This document shows positions 26,255 through 35,459 of a DNA stretch of 43,702 nucleotides, piece by piece; position 1 is the stretch's first letter; every line of letters begins with the position of its first letter. Origin of the DNA: Desulfatiglans anilini DSM 4660 (GTDB lineage Bacteria > Desulfobacterota > DSM-4660 > Desulfatiglandales > Desulfatiglandaceae). A model generated the notes under the pieces. The model was not told where the DNA came from and made no database searches. It saw nothing but the letters and a program-made list of their open reading frames with translations. The stretch covers positions 1-43,702 of the forward strand of contig NZ_AULM01000030.1 in NCBI RefSeq assembly GCF_000422285.1, given 5' to 3'. Made by a program: the position numbers and the translations under genes.

Positions 26255-26701
26255 CTATGGGATCGAGCACCTCTCGCGGATGGCCTGGTCGATCGCTGCA
26301 GGGATGCGCACCGGTTTCTGGTTTCCATCCAGGCAGGCATGGGTGGTGTGGCCGCTGACGAGCAGGCGCCCTTCTTCATCCAGGATCCGGTATTCGAAGC
26401 GCATACGCACCCTGCTCAGCTCCGCGACATTCGATCGGGCGCGGACGACCGCGTCATAACCCACGTTGCCATGGTACTTCGCCGCCGCCTCGATCACCAC
26501 CAGACTGTAGCCGTCCGCTTCGAGGCGGGCATATGAAAACCCGAGATCCCGCATGAATTCCGCGCGGGCGATTTCGAAAAAGGTGAGGTAATTGCCGTAA
26601 TAGACGACGCCCATCCGGTCGGTGTCCTTGTAACGGACGCGGATCCGGCATTCGTGCCAGCCGTTGGAGGGGACGTCGCTTCGATCCGTTATTGGTTCCA
26701 T
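26255..26701 (-). CDS. YbgC/4-hydroxybenzoyl-CoA-type acyl-CoA thioesterase
   Basis: This 148-residue hotdog-fold protein starts at the ATG at 26701, supported by an AAGGA site seven bases upstream. RYKDTDRMGVVYYGNYLTFFE holds the active-site pattern; Asp28 matches catalytic Asp17 of Pseudomonas 4-hydroxybenzoyl-CoA thioesterase. It hydrolyses an acyl- or aryl-CoA in the cytoplasm. YbgC relatives act with the Tol-Pal system, but no tol gene is near. Since a hydroxybenzoyl-CoA-reductase-like cluster is in the same window, an aryl-CoA substrate is possible but unproven. It is convergent with mutM. Confidence 0.9.
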   Translation of the reverse strand: MEPITDRSDVPSNGWHECRIRVRYKDTDRMGVVYYGNYLTFFEIARAEFMRDLGFSYARLEADGYSLVVIEAAAKYHGNVGYDAVVRARSNVAELSRVRMRFEYRILDEEGRLLVSGHTTHACLDGNQKPVRIPAAIDQAIRERCSIP

Positions 26702-27265
26702 TCCAAATCCTTTCAGGCTGCCTGGGTGCGTGGTCCGATCGCTGCGGCGCCGCACCGGCCGTATCGTCGAAGGTGATCCGGCGAATCGGCTTTGCCTTGG
26801 TGAGCTTTTCCGGCAGACTGCAGGACGACTCTATGAGACGTCGAAATCATCCATTGCAGAACGCTCGGGGTAGGTTCGTATCCATTGTGAGATCGATGGA
26901 TCGAGTGAGTTCCCCGGTATAAGACCGCTGAAAGTTCGAGAAGGGCGGCTGCATGGTTTTTCCTGTTCTCCCGGGTTGAACTTTCGAGCGTGGGAGAGGG
27001 TGTACGGTCTGTCGCCGGGTCGGCTGCCCGGGTGTCTATTGTAGGTTCAGCAGGGGATGTGTCAAGCCCTTAATCTGTCCGAGAAAGGCGTGACCAGGCA
27101 AATAGTTCAAAATCTAAATACCCTATAGCCTTCCCTTCGATGTCCCCCTGCGGGTGGAAGATTCATCCACTGCTTTTAGTGCTTGCCAGGTCCGCCTGAA
27201 ATTTGAAAAATGTCACTTAGGCATATCCTGGGGTGCAACTGCAAGCTTCATGCGGGAGAATAGTC
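26702..27265. other. 564-base intergenic region upstream of the hydrogenase cluster
   Basis: No protein-like frame is seen. A discontinuous inverted repeat lies at 26930-26985: GAAAGTTC (26930-26937) with GAACTTTC (26978-26985), plus GAGAA (26938-26942) with TTCTC (26966-26970). Bases 27090-27240 are AT-rich and probably hold the hydB promoter, but no convincing sigma-70 or sigma-54 pair was found. Confidence 0.5.
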
Positions 27266-28390
27266 ATGACGAGCCAACAGCGAACGACGCCGTCTGAGGA
27301 GATCCTGGACCTCGAAGGATTCGAACGGCTGATTGCGGCCCTCAAACAGGCAGGCTACACGACTATCGGGCCGCTGGAACGCAGCGGGGCTATCGTATTG
27401 GGGGAGATCGGATCGACCGCGGATATTCCTGCCGGGCGGGTCGATGAACAGGACGCCGGGCGCTATCGATTGATGGATGAACCTGCAGGAAGCCTTTTCG
27501 CCCACGTGGTGGGACCCCATTCCCTGAAGCATCATCTCTACCCGGCCGAGATTCGGCTCATCGGGGCGCATCTGACAGACAGCGGATTCAAACTGGAGGC
27601 GTTTAAGGAGGATCCTCCCCGCTATGCCTTTATCGGGGTAAGGGCCTGTGATACGGCGGCCGTTGCTGTCCTGGACGGGGTCTTGCTGGATGGTCCGTCG
27701 GCCGATCCGGTTTATGCGGCCAGGCGAAAAAAGATGTTCATTGTGGCGGTGGATTGTACCAGGCCGGGCGGAACCTGCTTCTGCGTCTCCATGAAAACAG
27801 GCCCGCGGGTGGTTTCCGGCTTCGACATCGCCATGACGGAATTGAATCTGGATGGCCGGCACTGCTTCGTGGCCCGTGCTGGAAGCCGAGAGGGCGAACA
27901 GATCCTGAAGTCTGCCGGCGCGAAGCTGGCACCCGAGGAGGATAAGCGCCTGGCGGCGGAGGTAATGGAGAAAGCGGCCCGTAAAATGGGGCGCCGCATG
28001 GATACGGAGACGTTGGATGCCTTGTTCTTCGAGCATTTCGAGCATCCGCACTGGGATGAGGTGGCCGCACGCTGCTTGACGTGCGGCAATTGTACCCTGG
28101 TCTGCCCGACCTGTTTCTGCCACGGGGTTTCGGAGGAAAACGCGGTCGACGGGCGGAGCGCGGGGCGCATCCGGATGTGGGATACCTGCTTCAGCCGAGA
28201 CTTTTCTTACATCCACGGGGGAAGTGTCCGGGAGTCGGCAAGGTCGCGGTACCGCCAGTGGATGACGCACAAACTGGTGACGTGGGTGCCGCAATTCGGG
28301 GCACGCGGGTGTGTCGGGTGCGGACGCTGCATCACCTGGTGTCCGGTGGGGATCGACATCACGGCTGAGGTGAAGGCCCTTCAAGCATAA
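27266..28390 (+). CDS. hydB: Sulfhydrogenase-type beta subunit (HydB), 2x[4Fe-4S]
   Basis: The protein has 374 residues from ATG 27266, which has a GGGAG site; an in-frame GTG lies 33 bases upstream. The middle has the family segment [15 protein letters not shown], then [11 protein letters not shown]. Two ferredoxin motifs follow, Cys270/273/276/280 and Cys349/352/355/359. In the group 3b (hydBGDA) hydrogenases this subunit moves electrons between the hydrogenase module and the NAD(P)H-binding HydG subunit. Its four companions follow, with one additional gene inserted. The complex is cytoplasmic and can reduce NADP+ with H2 or evolve H2, and related archaeal enzymes reduce sulfur. It is 238 bases from the next gene, a longer gap than elsewhere in the cluster. 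Confidence 0.9.
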   Translation: MTSQQRTTPSEEILDLEGFERLIAALKQAGYTTIGPLERSGAIVLGEIGSTADIPAGRVDEQDAGRYRLMDEPAGSLFAHVVGPHSLKHHLYPAEIRLIGAHLTDSGFKLEAFKEDPPRYAFIGVRACDTAAVAVLDGVLLDGPSADPVYAARRKKMFIVAVDCTRPGGTCFCVSMKTGPRVVSGFDIAMTELNLDGRHCFVARAGSREGEQILKSAGAKLAPEEDKRLAAEVMEKAARKMGRRMDTETLDALFFEHFEHPHWDEVAARCLTCGNCTLVCPTCFCHGVSEENAVDGRSAGRIRMWDTCFSRDFSYIHGGSVRESARSRYRQWMTHKLVTWVPQFGARGCVGCGRCITWCPVGIDITAEVKALQA

Positions 28391-28628
28391 GGAAGCCGCC
28401 CGCTGGAATCGATGGCGCGGCGTCGGGCACCCGCCGGGGCGCCCTGAATCGGAAACGCGGTTGCACCCGGAAAATCATTACCGGATGGAAACGGTTTGGA
28501 AAGGAGGAAAGGTTCTGCAAACTTGAAGAACCTGTCCGCCGGGGGCCTCGTGAGGCCGCGGGGATGAGGAACGGAAGGAGATTCGTCCAGGGTCTATAGG
28601 GTGAGTTAGATAGGGGAGGGGAAGGAAG

Positions 28629-29105
28629 ATGAAGGAGCACGCAGCTGAAGAGGCGGAAAAGATGCTGGCCGAGCATGTCTTCTTTCGTGATCTCGATCCA
28701 GCGATTATCAAGATGCTGTCTTCCAGCGCCCGGTCGGTGAGTTTCGATGCCGGAGAGCCCATTTACCGGGAGGGGAACGAAGCGGATCGGTTTTTCCTGA
28801 TCGAAACGGGCCGGGTGGCGATCCAGGTGTTTGTTACCGGGCGCGGATCCGTGACCGTCTACACGGTGGGACCCGGGGACATCCTGGGCTGGTCCTGGTT
28901 TTATTCGCCTTACCGGAGGCGTTTCGATGCGACGGCGCTGGAAAAAACCCGGGCCGTGATGTTGGAAGGTGCGTTTCTAAGAGAGAGGGCCGAAGAGGAT
29001 CCGCGCCTCGGTTATGAGCTGTTGAAGCGTTTTTCACTTGTTGCCGTCAATCGCCTCCAGGATATGACCCTGCAGCTCCTGGATTTGTACGGCAGGCATC
29101 TTTGA
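28629..29105 (+). CDS. Stand-alone cyclic-nucleotide-binding-domain protein in the hydrogenase cluster
   Basis: This 158-residue protein has a cNMP-binding beta-barrel of CRP/FNR type. The barrel includes the segment YREGNEADRFFLIETGRVAI and a GPGDILGWSWF turn. No helix-turn-helix follows; the last 45 residues are a long helix ending RLQDMTLQLLDLYGRHL. It therefore probably does not bind DNA and may instead sense a ligand for, or bind to, the hydrogenase. A strong AAGGAAG ribosome site precedes ATG 28629. It sits between hydB and hydG, 16 bases before hydG. No cyclase gene is in the window. Confidence 0.85.
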   Translation: MKEHAAEEAEKMLAEHVFFRDLDPAIIKMLSSSARSVSFDAGEPIYREGNEADRFFLIETGRVAIQVFVTGRGSVTVYTVGPGDILGWSWFYSPYRRRFDATALEKTRAVMLEGAFLRERAEEDPRLGYELLKRFSLVAVNRLQDMTLQLLDLYGRHL

Positions 29106-29121
29106 AAGGATAGGTTGCGGC

Positions 29122-29961
29122 ATGCCGGAGCATTCGTACACGGTGATGGAACCGGTCCTTTACAGCATCGAGCGCCGAAAGAGGGAGACACGGGATACGT
29201 TCACCCTGGAACTCGTGCGGGAAGACGGTGGCGCTCCCATGCGTTTTTGGCCGGGGCAGTTCAACATGCTTTACATGTTCGGCGTGGGGGAAGTTCCGAT
29301 CTCGATCAGCGGGGATCCGCTGGACGAAGCGAAGATCGTCCATACCATCCGCTCTTACGGCTCTGTAACCCACAAGATGGCCGAGCTGAGGCGGGGGGAC
29401 GTGATCGGGGTCCGGGGGCCCTTCGGCCGGCCATGGCCGCTCGATGAATTGGAAGGGGGGGATGTCGTCCTGGCCGCCGGTGGCATCGGCCTCGCGCCCT
29501 TGCGGCCTGTCATCTATTCGATCCTGGGGCGCAGGCAGCGCTTCGGGGATATCGCCCTCATTTACGGGGAGCGGACTCCGTCCGATATCCTCTTCCGTAC
29601 CCTCCTCGAACAATGGCGCGGTCGTTTCGACATGAAGATCGAGGTAACCGTCGACAGCGCCCGTGAGGGGTGGCGGGGCAGTGTCGGGGTGGTGACGACC
29701 CTCATCCCGGGCCTCCGTCTGGACGCCGAGCGCACCCGAGCCCTGATCTGTGGGCCTCAAATCATGATGACCCATACGATCCGGGCGCTCAAGGATAAAG
29801 GACTGACCGAAGAACGCATCCATGTGTCCACGGAGCGGAACATGAAATGCGGGGAGGGGATCTGCGGCCATTGCCAGCTCGGCACGGTCCTGGTCTGCCG
29901 GGACGGCCCGGTTTTCCGCCTGAGTGAGATCGGGACGCTGTTGGGGAAACGGGAGTTGTGA
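29122..29961 (+). CDS. hydG: Sulfhydrogenase-type gamma subunit (HydG), FAD/NAD(P)-binding with [2Fe-2S]
   Basis: This 279-residue protein is of the ferredoxin-NADP reductase fold. WPGQFNMLY and VPISIS form the FAD site, and [18 protein letters not shown] the NAD(P) site. [12 protein letters not shown]...VC binds a [2Fe-2S] cluster through Cys243, Cys248, Cys251 and Cys259, as in dihydroorotate dehydrogenase PyrK and HydG. It is the NAD(P)H-reactive subunit of the cytoplasmic hydrogenase. Its stop overlaps the alternative GTG start of hydD. Homology to PyrK or Nfn alone would be ambiguous; the flanking hydrogenase subunits settle the role. Confidence 0.92.
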   Translation: MPEHSYTVMEPVLYSIERRKRETRDTFTLELVREDGGAPMRFWPGQFNMLYMFGVGEVPISISGDPLDEAKIVHTIRSYGSVTHKMAELRRGDVIGVRGPFGRPWPLDELEGGDVVLAAGGIGLAPLRPVIYSILGRRQRFGDIALIYGERTPSDILFRTLLEQWRGRFDMKIEVTVDSAREGWRGSVGVVTTLIPGLRLDAERTRALICGPQIMMTHTIRALKDKGLTEERIHVSTERNMKCGEGICGHCQLGTVLVCRDGPVFRLSEIGTLLGKREL

Positions 29962-29963
29962 AG

Positions 29964-30746
29964 ATGCCGAAAATGAGAAAACCGAAGCTCGCCGTTTGGA
30001 AATTCGCCTCCTGTGACGGGTGCCAGTTGACGCTTCTCGATTGCGAAAGGGATCTCCTGACCATCGCCGGTGAGATCCGGATCGCCTATTTCCCGGAGGC
30101 CTCCCGCACGTTCTTGCCGGGGCCCTACGATCTATCGCTTGTCGAGGGGTCTATCACGACCCCTCATGACGAGGAGCGGATCCACAAGGTGAGGCGCCGG
30201 TCGAAAATCGTTGTGACCATCGGGGCCTGCGCCACGTCGGGAGGGATTCAGGCCCTCAGAAATTTCGATGATGTGCGGCGCTTCACAAGAGCGGTGTATC
30301 CGAGACCCGAATGGATCCAGACGCTCAAAAAGTCGACGCCGGTTGCTGATCACATCCAGGTGGATTACGAGCTGAAAGGCTGCCCCATTCAAAAAACCCA
30401 GTTGCTCGAGGTGATTACCGCGCTCCTTGCGGGCCGTAAACCGTGCATCCCCACATACAGCGTCTGTGTGGAATGCAAACGCCGTGGGAATGTCTGCGTA
30501 ACGGTGGCGCGGGGCGTCCCCTGCCTCGGGCCGGTGACACAGGCTGGTTGCGGCGCCATTTGCCCGAGCTATGATCGCGGCTGTTATGGGTGTTTCGGGC
30601 CGAAGGAGACCCCCAATACCGCCTCGTTGACGCACATGTGGCGTGCTGCACTCGGGGTCGAGAAGGTCGATATCCTCAGGGCCTTCCGCGGCTTCAATGC
30701 CAACGCGGATGCCTTCCGGAAAGAGAGTGAGACCCATGAAAGGTGA
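29964..30746 (+). CDS. hydD: [NiFe] hydrogenase small subunit (HydD), group 3b-like
   Basis: The protein has 260 residues from ATG 29964, chosen because GGGAG lies eight bases before it; the GTG at 29958 is also in frame. The proximal cluster ligands are Cys17/Cys20 (SCDGCQ), the Cys in [10 protein letters not shown] and the Cys in GCPIQ. The C-terminal third has many cysteines ([22 protein letters not shown]) for two further clusters. No twin-arginine signal is present, consistent with a cytoplasmic enzyme. It passes electrons from the NiFe site in HydA to HydB/HydG. It overlaps hydA by 11 bases. Confidence 0.93.
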   Translation: MPKMRKPKLAVWKFASCDGCQLTLLDCERDLLTIAGEIRIAYFPEASRTFLPGPYDLSLVEGSITTPHDEERIHKVRRRSKIVVTIGACATSGGIQALRNFDDVRRFTRAVYPRPEWIQTLKKSTPVADHIQVDYELKGCPIQKTQLLEVITALLAGRKPCIPTYSVCVECKRRGNVCVTVARGVPCLGPVTQAGCGAICPSYDRGCYGCFGPKETPNTASLTHMWRAALGVEKVDILRAFRGFNANADAFRKESETHER

Positions 30747-32016
30747 CAAGACCATCAAGGTGGATGTTTTGGCGAGGGTGGAGGGCGAAGGGGGCCTCTT
30801 TGTGAAAATCAAAGGGGGGCAGGTCGAATCGGTCCAGTTCCGCATCTTCGAACCTCCCCGCTTCTTCGAAGCGCTCCTTTGCGGCCGCTGTCATGCTGAG
30901 GCGCCCGACATCACGGCCCGCATCTGCGGAATCTGCCCGATCGCTTACATGACCAGCTCCAGCCAGGCGATGGAGTCGGCTTTCGGCGCAAGGCTCACGG
31001 GGCCCTTGAGGGAGTTGCGGCGTCTCATTTACTGCGGGGAGTGGATCGAAAGCCACGGACTGCACATTTATATGCTCCACGCCCCGGATTTCCTCGGCTG
31101 CGCGGATGCCATCGAACTCGCGGGGATTCAGCCCGAGATGGTGAAGCGTGGACTCAGACTAAAGGCCGTTGGAAACCGCATCGTCACGCTCCTTGGAGGG
31201 CGCGAGATCCATCCCGTCAATTTCAAGGTCGGCGGCTTTTACCGGGTTCCGGGACGGCGGGAATTGCTGGCACTGACCGAAGACCTTGAATGGGCGCGGG
31301 ATGCGGCCTATGACACGGTTCGGTGGGTGGCGGGTTTCGATTTTCCCGTATTTGAGCAGGACTATGAATTTGTCTCTATGCACCATCCGGATGAATACGC
31401 GGTGCTCGAGGGGCGTCTGGTATCCAGCGAAGGGCTCGACATCCCTCTGGAGGCCTTCGAGGCGCATTTCAGGGAAGAGCAAGCCGCCCATTCGACCGCT
31501 CTCCATGCGGCGGTAAAAGCACGTGGCCCCTACATGGTTGGCCCCATGGCGCGTTTCAACCTGAACTTCGACCAACTGCCACCGATGGCGCGGCGGGCGG
31601 CAGAGGAGGCCGGCTGCGTTCCGCCCTGCCGGAATCCGTTCAAGAGCATTGTCGTCAGGGCCATCGAAGTCCTTTGCGCCTGTGAAACGGCGCTCGATAT
31701 CGTCGCCGGCTATGACCCCCCGCCAAGCCCTGCAATCGATTTCGAGCCCCATTCGGCTACCGCGTACGGTTGCTCGGAGGCTCCACGGGGGATCTGCTGG
31801 CACCGCTATGCATTGGATGAGGAAGGCGTGATCCGGTCCGTGCGGATTGTACCGCCGACCTCGCAGAATCAGGGCGTCGTCGAAAGGGATCTGCGCCGGC
31901 TGGTGGAGCGGTATGCGGATCTACCGGAGGACCGGCTCACCTGGCTGTGCGAACAGGCCATCAGGAACTACGATCCCTGTATTTCCTGTTCTTGCCACGT
32001 CGTGCAGACGAGTTGA
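30736..32016 (+). CDS. hydA: [NiFe] hydrogenase large subunit (HydA), group 3b-like
   Basis: The protein has 426 residues. The N-terminal nickel motif RICGIC provides Cys64/Cys67, and the C-terminal motif DPCISCSCH provides Cys415/Cys418 with His421; all four nickel-site cysteines are intact. The residue four after Cys67 is Tyr71, where the classical motif has His. Only five residues follow His421, so the peptide removed by a maturation endopeptidase would be very short. No hyp maturation gene or endopeptidase is in the window. The gene starts inside hydD and ends the cluster. The enzyme interconverts H2 with protons and electrons in the cytoplasm. Confidence 0.93.
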   Translation: MKGDKTIKVDVLARVEGEGGLFVKIKGGQVESVQFRIFEPPRFFEALLCGRCHAEAPDITARICGICPIAYMTSSSQAMESAFGARLTGPLRELRRLIYCGEWIESHGLHIYMLHAPDFLGCADAIELAGIQPEMVKRGLRLKAVGNRIVTLLGGREIHPVNFKVGGFYRVPGRRELLALTEDLEWARDAAYDTVRWVAGFDFPVFEQDYEFVSMHHPDEYAVLEGRLVSSEGLDIPLEAFEAHFREEQAAHSTALHAAVKARGPYMVGPMARFNLNFDQLPPMARRAAEEAGCVPPCRNPFKSIVVRAIEVLCACETALDIVAGYDPPPSPAIDFEPHSATAYGCSEAPRGICWHRYALDEEGVIRSVRIVPPTSQNQGVVERDLRRLVERYADLPEDRLTWLCEQAIRNYDPCISCSCHVVQTS

Positions 32017-32110
32017 CAGCGCGACGCGGCGCTCCGGCCGACCCGCCATGGGAGTTCCGGAGACTGGATAGCCGGGTCGAGAGTCCGAACCAGGGAAGAT
32101 GCGCGCCGCA

Positions 32111-33388
32111 TCACGGGAAGCCGTTGTCCCAGCCGCAAAGGGTCAACGTGTTCTTATAAATCCGGTATCTTTTCGCCGCTTCTTCGTCATAGAAGACGGT
32201 CGCTGCGTTTTCGAGGACGGTCGACCTGCTCCGGATTGCGCCATAGAGGGCGGCTTCCACCCCGAGGGAGACGTCGGCGTAGGGGGCGTAAACGAGCCCC
32301 ATAACAGTGCACCCCGACCCAATGGAAATGGTGTCAGGGGTGTTGCACAGGATGGTGAAGTCCGACGGGCTGCCCACCACCTCGATGACGGAGCCGGGCT
32401 CGCACAGCATCGGCCCGCTCAGGTACAAGGTCAACGGCCCGGACCGCACGTCGATGCTCAGAACCGCCCCGGCCTTCAGGGCGATGCGGTCCAAAAGATA
32501 TTCCGTCCCTTCGCTTCCGCCGAGGAGTGTGAGGCTTTTGTCGATTTCGAGCGATGAATCGACGCCGTCCGCTTCGTTGTTGAAATCGGCCGGCGGTGCG
32601 TTGAATCGGGCGGCATAGGCGCCCGTTCGAAGCCCGAGAGGATCCGGCGCTATCCTGCCTGCCAGAATCCCCTTTTCTCCGGAAATGCCGCCGCCGGAAG
32701 GCTCGGCTGACCAAATACATGCCTGAACTCCCCCGGCGTCTTCGCCAAGGTAAACATCTCCATCGATGACGGTCTCCTCCGCGAGGCTGATCGAACGGTT
32801 CGAGGCAACCGAGCCTTTGTGGGTCAGCGCATCGTTGTCGTTCCGGGATGGTTTTCCGGAGCCTCTGGAATTGTAGCTGTAAGCCCCCGCGGCCGCGTGA
32901 AATTCCACCCCCTTGTCGCCGAAGACGGCGTAGCGGAGGGCGGATTCCCTGTCTCGCTTGAAGAGGGCCCTGATCCTGGTCTGGGCGCCTTGGGGGCCGA
33001 AGCCCCTGCTCGAAAATGCGTAGACATTTCGTTCCGTCTTGATGAGGCTCCCGGGCTCTATCTGGAACTCCAAACCTGCCGGGATTTCTCTGATCGGCGG
33101 CGACGTCGGGCTCCCTTCTATTTCAGGGAGGCTGAAGGATCCGTCCTCGAGCCCCTGCTCCATGACCTCGAGGGCGTGCTGGAGGCCGGCTTCGGCATGG
33201 TAGAAAGCGACGGCCTGATCTTTGAGACTGCCGGCCATCCGGATCTCGTTGGTGGAAGCCTTCAGCGCGGAGAGCCCGAGCAGGCTGAAAAGAGACAGAA
33301 AAACCAGTGCGAGCAGCAGAGCGGTCCCTTCCTGGCGGCGTCTGGGAGGGGGATGCAGGCTGCTTCGAAAGAGGTGTGAAGGGTTCAT
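32111..33388 (-). CDS. pilX: PilX-type minor pilin with large C-terminal beta-rich domain
   Basis: This 425-residue protein is much longer than typical PilX (about 170-200). A basic N-terminus precedes GTALLLALVFLSLFSLLGL, the type IV pilin-like helix, followed by KASTNEIRMAGSLKDQAVAFYHAEAG, characteristic of PilX. The C-terminal half is beta-rich and repetitive (GPLTLYLSG, DFTILCN, VMGLVYAPYADVSLGV, ALYGAIRS), like the bactofilin-related domain seen in long PilX proteins of Desulfobacterota. It is probably a pilus-tip or priming pilin. The ATG overlaps the pilV stop (ATGA), and it is the last gene of the fimT-pilW-pilV-pilX operon. Confidence 0.82.
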   Translation of the reverse strand: MNPSHLFRSSLHPPPRRRQEGTALLLALVFLSLFSLLGLSALKASTNEIRMAGSLKDQAVAFYHAEAGLQHALEVMEQGLEDGSFSLPEIEGSPTSPPIREIPAGLEFQIEPGSLIKTERNVYAFSSRGFGPQGAQTRIRALFKRDRESALRYAVFGDKGVEFHAAAGAYSYNSRGSGKPSRNDNDALTHKGSVASNRSISLAEETVIDGDVYLGEDAGGVQACIWSAEPSGGGISGEKGILAGRIAPDPLGLRTGAYAARFNAPPADFNNEADGVDSSLEIDKSLTLLGGSEGTEYLLDRIALKAGAVLSIDVRSGPLTLYLSGPMLCEPGSVIEVVGSPSDFTILCNTPDTISIGSGCTVMGLVYAPYADVSLGVEAALYGAIRSRSTVLENAATVFYDEEAAKRYRIYKNTLTLCGWDNGFP

Positions 33389-33807
33389 GACGGCTTCCTG
33401 AGGGATTGCAGTTTCATGGAGTGGGTCCGTTTTCCCTGCCGCCAGGTGACGTTGACGGTCAATAGCACCCCGGCTGTTTGCGGCACCAATGGCTCAGCGG
33501 CGGTTCTTGCGGAAAACCCCCGGATGTTCGCGTTGCGGGATTCGGTCATCTTTTGGAGGCTTGAATAGGGCGCTGCCAAAAGCTCCTCCATGCAGGTTTT
33601 GGCGATGGCCGTGGCTTGGGAGAGATCCCGCGCGTAGGCATTGGCGCGCATCGCCGTGATCTGCAGGGAAGCAAGAGCGAGCAGGCCCAGGGAAAGAACC
33701 AGCGTGGCGGACAGGACCTCGATCAGGGTCATCCCGCCGGAACCGCGCATCCTGGATAAAGTCAAGGCCGGGGCGACCATCGGATGCCTAGGACCGGGCA
33801 TCGTCAT
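33385..33807 (-). CDS. pilV: PilV-type minor pilin
   Basis: The product has 140 residues from ATG 33807; ATG 33801 has better spacing from GGTGG and may be the true start, giving 138. The prepilin cleavage motif is GG|MTLIEV followed by a hydrophobic helix (LSATLVLSLGLLALASLQ), then the conserved helix with AKTCMEELL. The Glu at +5 needed for assembly is present. PilV acts with FimT, PilW and PilX to prime type IV pilus assembly. It overlaps the end of pilW and has a four-base overlap with pilX. Confidence 0.87.
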   Translation of the reverse strand: MTMPGPRHPMVAPALTLSRMRGSGGMTLIEVLSATLVLSLGLLALASLQITAMRANAYARDLSQATAIAKTCMEELLAAPYSSLQKMTESRNANIRGFSARTAAEPLVPQTAGVLLTVNVTWRQGKRTHSMKLQSLRKPS

Positions 33808-34561
33808 CTTCCACCCGCAGGTTTCGGCAATACACCGCTTCGATCAGAGAGGCGCGGCGGTATGCATCCTGCGAGGCCGGCAGGATGCACCGGCCCTGCA
33901 GATTGAACAGGCCGGCGGTGTGCCGGACCTTTCGGTCCTCGAGCGGACTCCTCACGGCGAGGAGGATTTGGATACTGGAGATCCGGTCGACCCTCTCGGT
34001 GACGCTGCCCTGCCCGTCGTCATCGAGGACCTTCCCGTTCCGGTCGAGATAGACGAAATCGATCGCCTCGACATGGTTGATCACAGGCTGAAAAGATGCG
34101 CGGCCCCCGGAGGAGGATTTGCGATGCAATGCCGATCCACCGTCCGAATCCTTGACCCGATAGTCGACGTCCTCGTTCGGGTCGTCGGTGTCTCCATCTC
34201 CGTTGAGATCCATGGTTATGCGGATCCGGTCCCTGCCGGCGAGGAGGATCCCGGTTCCTACGGGGGGCCGCCCCGCCTGGCGGATCGGATCGTAGCCGGC
34301 CATACGCAGGTCGTCCGCGATGAGGGTCATCGTCGAACGTAGGTCTTCCTGCATCGCGAGGGTCTGTATTTGAAAGAGAGAGGCTTCGTGCTGGGACTGG
34401 TAGTTTACCCAGATCAGCGAAGAGAGAATGACCGTCACTGCCATGGCGATCATCATCTCGGGCAGACTGAAACCCTCGACATGGGGTGAGGCCTGTCTGC
34501 CGGAGCCGGCACGGCGGGAGAAGGCCCGGTGAAAAGAGGGTTTTGAACGGGAGAAACCCAC
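33788..34561 (-). CDS. pilW: PilW-type minor pilin
   Basis: The product has 257 residues. GTG at 34561 is preferred: GGAGGA, formed by the last fimT codons, lies eight bases upstream, and the longer frame would run deep into fimT. A basic leader of about 29 residues ends in EG|FSLPEMMIAMAV, the prepilin peptidase site, followed by the pilin helix. The C-terminal part has a calcium-site-like Asp-rich loop (DLNGDGDTDDPNEDVD) near residues 115-130, seen in several minor pilins. It overlaps pilV by 14-20 bases, depending on the pilV start. Confidence 0.87.
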   Translation of the reverse strand: MGFSRSKPSFHRAFSRRAGSGRQASPHVEGFSLPEMMIAMAVTVILSSLIWVNYQSQHEASLFQIQTLAMQEDLRSTMTLIADDLRMAGYDPIRQAGRPPVGTGILLAGRDRIRITMDLNGDGDTDDPNEDVDYRVKDSDGGSALHRKSSSGGRASFQPVINHVEAIDFVYLDRNGKVLDDDGQGSVTERVDRISSIQILLAVRSPLEDRKVRHTAGLFNLQGRCILPASQDAYRRASLIEAVYCRNLRVEDDDARS

Positions 34562-34565
34562 TGGA

Positions 34566-35114
34566 TCATTCCTCCGGCGTTTCGGCGATACGCAGCCGGC
34601 CGGCGCAGGAGAGGATGACTCCGAGGCTTCGGCCGCAGCGGTTTTCAAGGAAAACGGATCCCATGCCGAGTCCGCCGGTGCTCGAAACCGGGATCCCGTT
34701 CGGCCGGAATCCGACGGCAGGATGACTGCCAGCATTGCAGTCGAAGGAAATTCTTTCGACCCCGCCTTTTTCACGGGCCAACGAGATGCCCGGGTAGTCC
34801 CTCCAGCGGACCTGCTCGAGGATGGGTTCCCCCTCATCACGACTCAAATCGGCATCGAGATCGGAAAAGACGGTAAAGCCGCTGATAGAGCCTCCGCTGT
34901 CACGGTCGAAGACAAGGCCTGCAAGGGTGTTGCCCCGGGCCGCGGAGTTTTTTGCCATCTGGAAGCCCTGGTAAAGGTCTTGGACCGCGTTTCTCAGACG
35001 CCACTGGTGAACCGTTTGGGAAAGAACGGGGATCGCGGCTGCGGCGAATGTCCCCGCGATGAAGAGGACGGCCAGGAGTTCGACGAGCGTAAAACCTTTG
35101 CAGTGGATAAACAT
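34566..35114 (-). CDS. fimT: FimT/GspH-type minor pseudopilin
   Basis: The protein has 182 residues with a very short leader, MFIHCKG|FTLVELLAVLFIAG, cut before Phe8; Glu at +5 is present. The GspH/FimT domain follows (about 45-175), with FDRDSGGSISGF and the FRPNGIPVSSTGGLGMGSVFLEN strand pair usual for this family. FimT-like pseudopilins join the pilus-initiating minor pilin complex, and FimT has been linked to DNA uptake in other bacteria. It is the first gene of the operon and lies about 64 bases downstream of a predicted sigma-54 start site. Confidence 0.87.
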   Translation of the reverse strand: MFIHCKGFTLVELLAVLFIAGTFAAAAIPVLSQTVHQWRLRNAVQDLYQGFQMAKNSAARGNTLAGLVFDRDSGGSISGFTVFSDLDADLSRDEGEPILEQVRWRDYPGISLAREKGGVERISFDCNAGSHPAVGFRPNGIPVSSTGGLGMGSVFLENRCGRSLGVILSCAGRLRIAETPEE

Positions 35115-35187
35115 GAATCGACCTCACGGCGATTGAAAGGGGGCGGAGCAGGCCGTTCAAATGAAACCCATTTAAAAGGAGCGGAGC

Positions 35188-35203
35188 AGCAATAGATGTG
35201 CCA
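35188..35203 (-). promoter_or_regulatory. Sigma-54 promoter of the fimT-pilWVX operon
   Basis: On the minus strand TGGCACATCTATTGCT matches the -24/-12 consensus. GG is at 35202-35201 and GC at 35190-35189, ten bases apart, with TGGCAC and TTGCT intact. The start site would be near 35178, 64 bases before the fimT ATG. Two direct AATGAT copies (35228-35233 and 35245-35250) lie upstream and could be activator sites. The rest of the 345-base gap to 35459 contains the cold-shock-gene terminator. Confidence 0.8.
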
Positions 35204-35405
35204 GGAGGCAGAGGACCTTTTTTGATGAATGATCTTGGGGGCTTAATGATTCAAGCGGATGGCCGTATCGAGGCGGTATGCACAGGCTGAAGGGCGTTTT
35301 TTTTACGCTCGGCTGCAATCTCGAGAGTTTTTTGGATGCAAGGGGCGTGTCCAGGGCGTTCCTGAGGATGAGGGGCGCTTCCTCGGCGATTTTCCAGGGC
35401 TACAT

Positions 35406-35440
35406 AAAAAAAGGCAATCCGCACGGAGGGGCGGATTGCC
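35406..35440 (-). terminator. Rho-independent terminator of the cold-shock gene
   Basis: On the minus strand GGCAATCCGC (35440-35431) and GCGGATTGCC (35422-35413) form a perfect 10-base stem with an eight-base loop, followed by a run of seven T. It lies 20 bases beyond the cold-shock-gene stop. Confidence 0.9.
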
Positions 35441-35459
35441 TGGTCGAATCGCGGGGTGC

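Noticed and set aside
28449-28465. GG-N10-GC pattern (CGGAAACGCGGTTGCA) ahead of the cNMP-domain gene, resembling a sigma-54 promoter.
   Set aside because: Only the -12 half is good; the -24 half lacks TGGCA. It lies in a GC-rich tract where chance matches are common.
30928-30951. Tyr71 replaces the His of the classical CxxCxxxH nickel motif in HydA.
   Set aside because: All four nickel cysteines are intact, and I believe group 3b large subunits often have Tyr here, so it is probably family-typical.
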